From Falsiroseomonas algicola (GTDB lineage Bacteria; Pseudomonadota; Alphaproteobacteria; Acetobacterales; Acetobacteraceae), in assembly GCF_011040385.1 (NCBI RefSeq), contig NZ_JAAIKB010000003.1, positions 1 through 64,000 of the forward strand: a stretch of 64,000 nt of DNA. The letters run 5' to 3'. Positions 15,395 through 22,221 of the stretch are shown here, one piece after another (position 1 is the first letter of the stretch; each line of letters starts with the position of its first letter). The position numbers were made by a program, and so were the translations under genes. The notes below the pieces were generated by a model that did no database searches, was not told the origin of the DNA, and saw only the letters and a list, made by a program, of their open reading frames with translations.

Positions 15395-17886
15395 CGCGAC
15401 CAGCGGGAGAGGAGGCCGAGCTCACCCAGGCCTGGGCCTCGCCGCCGGGATGGCGGGCGCTGTCGGCGGTGAACCACCGGCCGATGGGCGCGCGCTTCGT
15501 CGTGACGGCCTTCTTCTTCTTCACCATCGCCGGCCTGCTGGCGCTGCTGATCCGCACGCAGCTGGCGGTGCCGAACAACACCGTGCTGGGACCGGAGGCC
15601 TACAACCAGGTCTTCACCATGCACGGCACGATGATGCTGTTCCTGTTTGCCGTGCCGGTGCTGCAGGGGGCGGCGACCTACCTGCTGCCGCTGATGCTCG
15701 GCGCGCGGGACCTGCCCTTTCCACGGCTCGGCGCCTTCTCCTTCTGGTGCTACCTCTTCGGCGGCCTGATCCTGCTCTCATCGCTGGTCATCGGCGCGGC
15801 GCCGGATGCGGGGTGGTTTATCTACCCGCCGCTGTCGGGCAAGGCCTTCTCCCCCGGCATCAACGTCGATTTCTGGCTGATCGGCGTGACCTTCGCGGAG
15901 ATCGCGGGCGTCGCCGGCGCGATCGAGCTGACGGTCTCCATCCTGCGCAGCCGCGCGCCGGGCATGAGCCTGTCGCGCATGCCGCTCTTCGCCTGGTACA
16001 TGCTGGCGACGGCGGGGATGATCCTGATCGGCTTCCCGCCGCTGATCCTCGGCTCCATCCTGTTCGAGCTGGAGCGCGCCTTCGACTGGCCGTTCTTCGA
16101 CACCTCGCGCGGCGGCGACCCGGTGCTGTGGCAGCACCTGTTCTGGCTGTTCGGCCACCCGGAGGTCTACATCATCCTGCTGCCAGCGGTGGGGCTGCTG
16201 GCGACCTTCGTGCCGGTGCATGCGCGCCAGCCCGCCTTCCTGCACAACTGGCTCGTCGCCTCCGCCATCGGCACCGGCTTCCTGTCGATGGGGCTGTGGG
16301 CGCACCACATGTACGCGGTCGGCATCCCGCAGATGTCGCTGGCCTTCTTCTCCGCGGCCTCCTCGCTCGTCGCCATTCCCTCGGGCATCCAGGTCTTCGC
16401 GCTGATCGCGACGGTCGGCATGGGCAGGCCGGTGTTCCGCACGCCGCTGCTGTTTGCCCTTGGCTTCGTCGTGATCTTCGTCCTCGGCGGGCTGACGGGC
16501 GTGATGGTCTCCCTCGTGCCCTTCGACCTGGTGGCGCATGACACGCAATTCGTCGTGGCGCACCTGCACTACGTGCTGATCGGCGGATCGGTCTTCCCGG
16601 TGCTGGGTGCGCTGCACCATTGGTGGCCGGCGGCGACGGGACGGATGCCGAGCGAGACGACGGGTAAGATCGGCTTCTGGCTGCTCTTCGTCGGCTTCAA
16701 CATCAACTTCATGCCGCTGCACCACACCGGCCTCGCCGGCATGCCGCGGCGTGTCTACACCTACCCCGCCGGCCTCGGCTGGGAATGGTCGAACCTGATG
16801 GCGAGTGCGGGGTCGCTGATGTTCGCGCTCGGCCTGCTGATCTTCCTGGGCGGCCTGGCGCATGCCGCCTTCCGGGGGCGGCGCACGCAGGACGACCCGT
16901 GGGGTGCCGGCACGCTGGAATGGATCGCGACGCCGCCGCCCGTCTACAATTTCCGCGCCGTGCCGGTGATCGAATCCCGCTACCCGCTCTGGGACCAGGC
17001 GGGGCTGCGGGGTGCGGTTCTGAACGGTGTCGGCTTCATGCCGGACCCGCAGGGCGGGCGACGCCTGGCGCCTGCGACGACGGAGGTCGAGGCGGTGCCG
17101 GAGATGGCGCTGGACCTTCCTGGCCCGACCTGGAGTCCGCTGGTCACGGCCGCGATCTTCGCGGGGCTGTTCCTCGGCATCCTGGTGCAGGCCTATGCCG
17201 TGGCGGTGGCAGGCGCCGTGGCCGCCTTTGTCGCCGTGGTCGTCTGGATGTGGCCATCCGAACGTGACCACGACCTGCCGAGGGAGGTGGAGGCGGCGCC
17301 GGGCCTGATGCTGCCGCTGGCACGCGGGCACCACCGGTCCCCCGCCTGGACGGCGCTCTGGGTCACGCTGGCGGCGGATGCGGCGCTCTATGCCTCGCTG
17401 GCCTTCGCCTTCTTCTACCTCTGGGGCTTCGCGGCGCAGTGGCCGCCGGCGGTGGTCCGGGCGACGCTGTCCTGGCCGGCCGTCACGGCGCTGCTGCCGC
17501 TGGTTGCTTCCGTCGCGGCAGCCTGGCTGGCGGAGCGCGCAATCCGGCGTGACGACCGGGCGGGCCTGGTGCGCTGGCTGGCGGTCGCACTGGGCACGGG
17601 CGTGGTGTTCCTGCTGCTGCAGGGCTGGGCGGCGATGGCGCTCGGGCCGCCATCGCGGCACGCGCGGGATGCGCTGGCGCATGTCACCTGGATCTTCCAG
17701 GCGTTTCACCTGTTGGTGGCGATGACCATGGCGGGCATGGCGTTGGCGCGGGCGAGGCTTGGCGACTTCGCGCCGGACCGCCACCTCGCCGTGCGGATCG
17801 CGACGCGGTTCTGGACCTATGCGGCGTTGCTCTGGGTGGTGGGCTTCCCGCTCGTCCACCTCGCGCCCTTCCTCTTCGTGCGGTGA
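15391..17886 (+). CDS. Cytochrome c oxidase fused subunits I and III, with altered proton pathways
   Basis: This 831-aa protein is subunit I (about residues 1-545) joined to a subunit III-like part (about 635-831). The heme and CuB ligands are present: H78, H256, H305, H306, H391 and H393, with E258 and Y260 in GHPEVY. The K-pathway lysine is missing: the usual PTGIKIF reads PSGIQVF (Q334), exactly 76 residues after E258 as in Rhodobacter (286 and 362). D107 of the D pathway is kept, but the following asparagine pair (usual RMNN) reads RLGA. The start is GTG at 15391, overlapping the coxB stop. It reduces O2 to water in the inner membrane; pumping capacity is uncertain. Confidence 0.94.
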   Translation: MTRPAGEEAELTQAWASPPGWRALSAVNHRPMGARFVVTAFFFFTIAGLLALLIRTQLAVPNNTVLGPEAYNQVFTMHGTMMLFLFAVPVLQGAATYLLPLMLGARDLPFPRLGAFSFWCYLFGGLILLSSLVIGAAPDAGWFIYPPLSGKAFSPGINVDFWLIGVTFAEIAGVAGAIELTVSILRSRAPGMSLSRMPLFAWYMLATAGMILIGFPPLILGSILFELERAFDWPFFDTSRGGDPVLWQHLFWLFGHPEVYIILLPAVGLLATFVPVHARQPAFLHNWLVASAIGTGFLSMGLWAHHMYAVGIPQMSLAFFSAASSLVAIPSGIQVFALIATVGMGRPVFRTPLLFALGFVVIFVLGGLTGVMVSLVPFDLVAHDTQFVVAHLHYVLIGGSVFPVLGALHHWWPAATGRMPSETTGKIGFWLLFVGFNINFMPLHHTGLAGMPRRVYTYPAGLGWEWSNLMASAGSLMFALGLLIFLGGLAHAAFRGRRTQDDPWGAGTLEWIATPPPVYNFRAVPVIESRYPLWDQAGLRGAVLNGVGFMPDPQGGRRLAPATTEVEAVPEMALDLPGPTWSPLVTAAIFAGLFLGILVQAYAVAVAGAVAAFVAVVVWMWPSERDHDLPREVEAAPGLMLPLARGHHRSPAWTALWVTLAADAALYASLAFAFFYLWGFAAQWPPAVVRATLSWPAVTALLPLVASVAAAWLAERAIRRDDRAGLVRWLAVALGTGVVFLLLQGWAAMALGPPSRHARDALAHVTWIFQAFHLLVAMTMAGMALARARLGDFAPDRHLAVRIATRFWTYAALLWVVGFPLVHLAPFLFVR

Positions 17887-17887
17887 C

Positions 17888-18202
17888 ATGACCGAACCCA
17901 GCGCCTCCGCCTTCCGGGCCCTGCTGCTGCCACCGCTGCTCTGGGCCGGGCATTTCCTGGCGGTGTACGTCTTCGTCTCCCTCGCCTGCCTGTGGGGGTG
18001 GCACCGGATGGAGGTGCCGGTGGTGCAGGTGGTGGTGGCGGGGCTGACTGTCGCGGTCGTCGCCGCGGTGCTGCTGGCGACGCGGGTGACGGCGCGGATG
18101 CCGGGTTTCCTCGGGCGCACCGGCGGCGGCGTTGGGCTGCTCTTCGCCGGCGCGACGCTCGTGGTCGGCCTGCCGCCGCTGCTGGCACCGGTGTGCCGAT
18201 GA
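17888..18202 (+). CDS. Small membrane protein of the caa3 oxidase operon, unknown function
   Basis: This 104-aa protein has three predicted helices, at about residues 10-35, 45-65 and 82-100. I do not recognise a family. It starts one base after the stop of the subunit I/III gene and its own stop overlaps the next gene by 4 nt. Position and size recall the small accessory (subunit IV-like) proteins of other heme-copper oxidases, but no sequence motif supports that name. The segment WAGHFLAVYVFVSLACLWGW carries a His and a Cys within the first helix. Confidence 0.78.
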   Translation: MTEPSASAFRALLLPPLLWAGHFLAVYVFVSLACLWGWHRMEVPVVQVVVAGLTVAVVAAVLLATRVTARMPGFLGRTGGGVGLLFAGATLVVGLPPLLAPVCR

Positions 18203-18657
18203 GGCGCCTGCTGCCCGCCCTGCTGGTGCTGCTGGCCGCCTGCGACGAAGCGGCGCCGCCGCCCCACCTGCACGTTGCCGGTGGGGATGCGGCGCGCGGG
18301 CGCGCGGCGATGACGGAACTCGGCTGCGGCGCCTGCCACCGCATTCCGGGTGTCGGCAATGCACGCGCCATGGTGGGGCCGCCGCTCGATGACTATGCGC
18401 AGCGCGGCTATGTCGCGGGGGTGCTGCCGAACCGGCCGGGCAATTTGGTGTCCTTCCTGCTGGACCCGCCTTCGATCCGGCCCGGCACGGCGATGCCCTA
18501 TCTCGGCCTCACGGATGGGCAGGCGCGGGACATGGCGGCCTATCTCTACACGCTGGGCGCCCCGGGCGCCGCGGCCTGGCCGCCGGGGCGCCAGCCCTCC
18601 CGCAGCGTCGGCGATGGCGGGCCGACGGAGCGCCCCCCGCCGCGCACCGCGCCATGA
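18199..18657 (+). CDS. Lipid-anchored monoheme cytochrome c
   Basis: This 152-aa protein has a lipoprotein signal (MRRLLPALLVLLAAC, lipidation at C15) and one heme motif CGACH at C43, C46 and H47. GTAMPYLGL is the likely site of the axial methionine. After about residue 125 the chain becomes a proline- and arginine-rich tail without features. It overlaps both neighbours by 4 nt. The inferred role is to carry electrons on the outer face of the inner membrane, for example from alternative complex III to the caa3 oxidase encoded on either side. Confidence 0.88.
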   Translation: MRRLLPALLVLLAACDEAAPPPHLHVAGGDAARGRAAMTELGCGACHRIPGVGNARAMVGPPLDDYAQRGYVAGVLPNRPGNLVSFLLDPPSIRPGTAMPYLGLTDGQARDMAAYLYTLGAPGAAAWPPGRQPSRSVGDGGPTERPPPRTAP

Positions 18658-19007
18658 CCATCGTCGCGACCGCCGCCGGCTGGGCGATGGAGGGGCTGGA
18701 GGCGGCGGGCGTCGTCGTCATCCTCGCGGGGGCCGTCGTCACCACCGGGGCGCTCGCGCGGGACCTCATGGGCGGCGAGACCGAGGAAGCCTATCTGCGC
18801 TACCGCCGCCGCTTCGGGCGGGCCATCCTGGTCGGGCTCGAATTGCTGGTGGCGGCGGACATCATCGGCACGGTGGTCGCGCCGCTCGACCTCGGCACGG
18901 TGGCGGCGCTGGGGCTCGTGGTGCTGATCCGCACCATGCTGAGCCTGTCGATCGAGGTGGAGATCAATGGTCGCTGGCCCTGGCGGATGCGCGACGGCGG
19001 GCGCTGA
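18654..19007 (+). CDS. DUF1622 family membrane protein
   Basis: This 117-aa protein matches the DUF1622 family. It has an N-terminal helix (AAGVVVILAGAVVTTGAL), then YLRYRRRFGRAILVGLELLVAADIIGTV and a last helix ending in LSLSIEVEINGRWPW. The function is unknown. It is the last gene of the plus-strand run, and its 3' end overlaps the 3' end of actF on the other strand by 44 bp (18964-19007). That convergent overlap leaves no room for a separate terminator. Confidence 0.85.
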   Translation: MTIVATAAGWAMEGLEAAGVVVILAGAVVTTGALARDLMGGETEEAYLRYRRRFGRAILVGLELLVAADIIGTVVAPLDLGTVAALGLVVLIRTMLSLSIEVEINGRWPWRMRDGGR

Positions 19008-19974
19008 GCGCGGCCCACCACCAGGCGAGGCCCAGCACGCCGGCTGCCACCACCAATTCCACCATCAGGGGCGGGGCGCCGCCCGGTGCCTCCGGCCGCA
19101 GCAGCCACAGCCCATGACCGATGTGCTGCGCCAGCAGCAGCAGCGCCACCAGCCCCAGGCGCCGCGGCCCGGGCCGGGGCAACAGGGCCAGCAGGATGGC
19201 GGCGGCCAGGATCGCGACCAGGGCGGCCTTGAGCCAGGCCCAGGCGCCGCCGCGTCGGAGGTACCAGGCGGCCTCCGCCGGCAGATCCGCCATCCAGACC
19301 ACGACGAACTGCACGAACCAGAGCCAGACCGTGAGCGTCGCGAGCACCAGCAGCGCGCGGTCCACCCCGCGCATCCCGTCCTCGCCACGCCGCAGCAGCA
19401 CCGCCAGCACGGCGAGGGAGAGCGCGGCCGACGCCTGCTCGATCACCAGCGCCGTGCCCTGCAGGCTGCCGAACCAGGCGGGATCGCGGGAGAGGACGAT
19501 ATCCTGTGCCAGCAGCAGCCCCGCCGGCAGCCATAGCGCCAGGGCGAAGCGCGCCTCCCGCCGCCCCGCCCCGGGCCGGGCCAGCAGCAGCGCGGCCAGC
19601 ACCAGGGCCCCGAGCAGCAGCCCGACGCGCAGCCGGAAGACGGGCAGGGAGAACCAGGCGGCGCGCGGACCCTCGGCCAGGCCGGGATCCGCCGCCCAGG
19701 GGTAGAGCGCGGCCGGCGCGAGCAGCAGCGGCAGGGCCAGCAGGGCGGCCAGCGGCGCCAGCCACGCCAGCGCTTCCAGCGAGGGCCGCGGCGGCGCGAG
19801 CCAGTCCTCGACCAGCAGGTGCGCCACCAGCAGCGCGCCGATCGCGCCCACGACCAGGCCGAGGACGAGGTGGAAGGGCAGCAGCCAGGCCTCCAGCGCC
19901 GGCGCGCCGCCCCAGGCCAGCACGGCGCCGCCGAGGAGGAGGGCGCCGAGCGCGATGACCAGGCGCACCATCAT
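18964..19974 (-). CDS. actF: Alternative complex III, membrane subunit ActF
   Basis: This 336-aa protein has about ten hydrophobic helices and little else, with a conserved-looking WLWFVQFVVVWMADLPAEA and QHIGHGLWLL. It is the last gene of the set ActA to ActF and its size and topology fit ActF, a quinone-side membrane subunit of the quinol:electron acceptor oxidoreductase. Start ATG at 19974 overlaps the actE stop by 4 nt. The assignment rests partly on operon order, as ActF sequences are weakly conserved. Its 3' end overlaps the DUF1622 gene of the opposite strand. Confidence 0.82.
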   Translation of the reverse strand: MMVRLVIALGALLLGGAVLAWGGAPALEAWLLPFHLVLGLVVGAIGALLVAHLLVEDWLAPPRPSLEALAWLAPLAALLALPLLLAPAALYPWAADPGLAEGPRAAWFSLPVFRLRVGLLLGALVLAALLLARPGAGRREARFALALWLPAGLLLAQDIVLSRDPAWFGSLQGTALVIEQASAALSLAVLAVLLRRGEDGMRGVDRALLVLATLTVWLWFVQFVVVWMADLPAEAAWYLRRGGAWAWLKAALVAILAAAILLALLPRPGPRRLGLVALLLLAQHIGHGLWLLRPEAPGGAPPLMVELVVAAGVLGLAWWWAALSARRRASARASDH

Positions 19975-20390
19975 GGCCGCGCGCCGCCGAGCGTCTCGAT
20001 GAAGCGCGCGATCGCCCAGCGATCGCGCGGGGGGATGCGGTCATCGAAGGGGTGCGCGCCGGCCCGGTTGGTGGCGACCGCCGCCATGCTCCGCGCGGCC
20101 TCCGCCGGGAAGGGGGGTGGGCGCGGGAAGCCGCGCGCCACCACGGGCCCGTCGCCGGCGCCGCCCGCGCCATGGCAGGGCGCGCAGAAGATGGCGTAGC
20201 GCTCCGCGCCGAGGCGCAGCAGGGCGGCATCCACCGGCGGCCCCGGCGCGGCGAGGGCGGCCGTCCGCGCACCATCGCCGCGCGGCACGGCACCGGCGGG
20301 GGCGGGGCGTGGCGGCTCGGGGGGCGGGCTTTCGGACCAGCCGTCGCAGCCCAGCGTCAGCAGCGCCAGGGCGAGGGCGGCGCGCCTCAT
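19971..20390 (-). CDS. actE: Alternative complex III, monoheme cytochrome c ActE
   Basis: This 139-aa lipoprotein has its lipid site at C15 (LALALLTLGC) and one heme motif CAPCH at C69, C72 and H73, in RYAIFCAPCHGAGGAGDG. The fold then matches a class I cytochrome c. The region between the lipid anchor and the heme is proline-rich. Start ATG at 20390 was chosen for the signal peptide; upstream sequence in frame belongs to actD on the same strand. In characterised complexes ActE is the periplasmic heme subunit that passes electrons to cytochrome c or to the oxidase. Confidence 0.87.
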   Translation of the reverse strand: MRRAALALALLTLGCDGWSESPPPEPPRPAPAGAVPRGDGARTAALAAPGPPVDAALLRLGAERYAIFCAPCHGAGGAGDGPVVARGFPRPPPFPAEAARSMAAVATNRAGAHPFDDRIPPRDRWAIARFIETLGGARP

Positions 20391-20911
20391 GGCACCCGCT
20401 CCACGCGCAGCGCGCCCGGCTGCGCGCGCAGCAGCGCTTCCGCCCGGCTGGCCTCCCCGGCGGCGGGCAGGATGGAGACGAAGAAGCGGTCCTCCATCGC
20501 ACGCTCGAAGCCCGGCGCGGCGAAGACGGGGTGGTGCAGGCGCGGCAGGCCGTTCAGCCACAGCATGCCGAGCAGCGCCGCCACCGCGGCCCAGAGCACG
20601 GCGACGATGTAGGTGGCGGGCAGGAAGAGCGGCCAGGCATGCAGCGGGCGCCCGCCGACATTCAGCGGATAGTCGTGGACGGAGAGGTACCATTGCGCGC
20701 CGTATTGCAGCGCGCCGCCGAGGATGCCCGCGCCGACCGCAATGGCCGCCACCGGCCAGCCCCGCGTGCCGATGATCTCCGCCGCTTCCGGCACCGGATA
20801 GGGGCCATGCGCGTCGATGCGCTGCCAGCCCGCATCGCGCACGGCCCGCAGCGCCGCCACCATCTCCTCCGCGCGGGCGAATTCCGCGACGACGGCGCCG
20901 GGCGCGCTCAT
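20387..20911 (-). CDS. actD: Alternative complex III, subunit ActD (DUF3341)
   Basis: This 174-aa protein has the DUF3341 features: an N-terminal domain ending IDAHGPYPVPE, two helices at about residues 52-72 and 100-125 around the hydrophilic loop LSVHDYPLNVGGRPLHAW, and a C-terminal soluble part (FFVSILPAAGEASRAEALL). Start ATG at 20911 overlaps the actC stop by 4 nt. ActD is a peripheral/membrane subunit of unknown exact role on the cytoplasmic side. The ACIII assignment is firm because of its position between actC and actE. Confidence 0.9.
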   Translation of the reverse strand: MSAPGAVVAEFARAEEMVAALRAVRDAGWQRIDAHGPYPVPEAAEIIGTRGWPVAAIAVGAGILGGALQYGAQWYLSVHDYPLNVGGRPLHAWPLFLPATYIVAVLWAAVAALLGMLWLNGLPRLHHPVFAAPGFERAMEDRFFVSILPAAGEASRAEALLRAQPGALRVERVP

Positions 20912-22221
20912 GCGGCCGGGGATTCCGCTTCCTCGTGCCGCATCTCGTACATCGAGACCACGGGGACGAGGCGCGCGAAGACCAGCATCAGCAGGGCGAA
21001 GAGCGCGATGGTGCCGAGGAAGAGGCCCCATTCCCAGCCGCTCGGCCCATAGGGCGGCCGGGGAAGGGGCAGGTTCGACCGCTCCGCCCCCGCGACCACG
21101 AGGGAGAAGCGGTCGAGCCAGACGCCCGCCGCGGCGAGCAGCCCGATCGGCACCGCGGTCCAGGCGCCGAGGCCGATGCGGTCGCTCCAGAGCAGCAGCG
21201 GCAGCAGCGCGGTCAGCACGACCGCCGCCCAGTAGATCGCCGCATAGGTACCGAAGGCGCGGATCGCCATGGCCGCCCGCGTCTCCGGCCCTTCCAGCAC
21301 CAGGCCGAAGAGCAGTTCCTCGGCGTAGATCCAGAGGCAGGCGGTGGCGGCGGCGGCGGTCAGGCGGGACAGCAGGCGCATGTCGCCGTCATCGATCTCG
21401 CGATGCAGGCCCAGCCCCTCACGCAGCAGGGCGGCGAGGGCGAGGACGACGCCGAGGCCAGAGGGAAGGCCGGTGACGACGACATGCAGCGGCAGCCGCG
21501 CCTGGTGCCAGTCCGGCATCACGGTCGTGGCGAATTCCAGCGCGACCACGGTCTGCGCGGCCAGCAGCAGGGGCAGCAGCAGCGCCGCCACCAGGCGATA
21601 GGCCAGCTGGTGGCGAGCCCAATGCGCCATGGAGCCGCGCCAGCCCAGCGCGCCGATGCCATAGGCCAGCGCCAGCACGCGCCGGCCCCGTGCCGCCGCA
21701 CGCTCCCGCATCGTGGCCAGGTCCGGGATCAGGCCGATGGTCCAGAACAGGCCGGTCACCAGCACATGGGAGGTGATGCCCCAGAAATCCCAGATCAGGG
21801 TGGAGCGGAATTGCGGCCAGAACTGCGTGGTGGCGGGGTAGGGGAAGACCCAGTGGAACAGCCAGGGCCGCCCGAGGTGCAGGATCGGATAGAGCGCTGC
21901 CGCGACCACGGCGGCCAGCGCCGCTGCCTCCGCGAAGCGGTTCACGGCGGTGCGCAGCCCATGCCGGCGCAGTACCAGGATCACGGCGAAGAGGCTGGCG
22001 GCATTGGCGACGCCGATCCACCAGACGTAGTTGATGAGGTCGAAGCCCCAGACATAGGGGATGTTGGTGCCCCAGACGCCGGTGCCCCGCCACAGCAGCA
22101 CGGCGATGGCGACGCCGAGCAGCACGACGCCGCCCGCCGCGGCGCCGAAAGCCAGCCACCAGGCCAGCCCGAAGCGGGCGAGCGGCACGCCGGAGATGGT
22201 GCGCGCATCGGCCCTGCTCAT
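20908..22221 (-). CDS. actC: Alternative complex III, NrfD-type quinol-binding subunit ActC
   Basis: This 437-aa membrane protein of the NrfD/PsrC family has about ten helices. NYVWWIGVANAASLFAV, ILHLGRPWLFHWVFPYP and WDFWGITSHVLVTG are characteristic of ActC. In ACIII structures this subunit forms the quinol site and part of a possible proton route. Start ATG at 22221 overlaps the actB stop by 4 nt. It differs from the NrfD-like subunit in the formate dehydrogenase operon in length and motifs, so the two operons each have their own quinone module. Confidence 0.93.
   Translation of the reverse strand: MSRADARTISGVPLARFGLAWWLAFGAAAGGVVLLGVAIAVLLWRGTGVWGTNIPYVWGFDLINYVWWIGVANAASLFAVILVLRRHGLRTAVNRFAEAAALAAVVAAALYPILHLGRPWLFHWVFPYPATTQFWPQFRSTLIWDFWGITSHVLVTGLFWTIGLIPDLATMRERAAARGRRVLALAYGIGALGWRGSMAHWARHQLAYRLVAALLLPLLLAAQTVVALEFATTVMPDWHQARLPLHVVVTGLPSGLGVVLALAALLREGLGLHREIDDGDMRLLSRLTAAAATACLWIYAEELLFGLVLEGPETRAAMAIRAFGTYAAIYWAAVVLTALLPLLLWSDRIGLGAWTAVPIGLLAAAGVWLDRFSLVVAGAERSNLPLPRPPYGPSGWEWGLFLGTIALFALLMLVFARLVPVVSMYEMRHEEAESPAA

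Noticed and set aside
15778-18339. Long minus-strand frame antisense to the oxidase genes
   Set aside because: The product is low-complexity Arg/His/Gln/Glu, a mirror of membrane-helix codons. The plus-strand genes are unambiguous.
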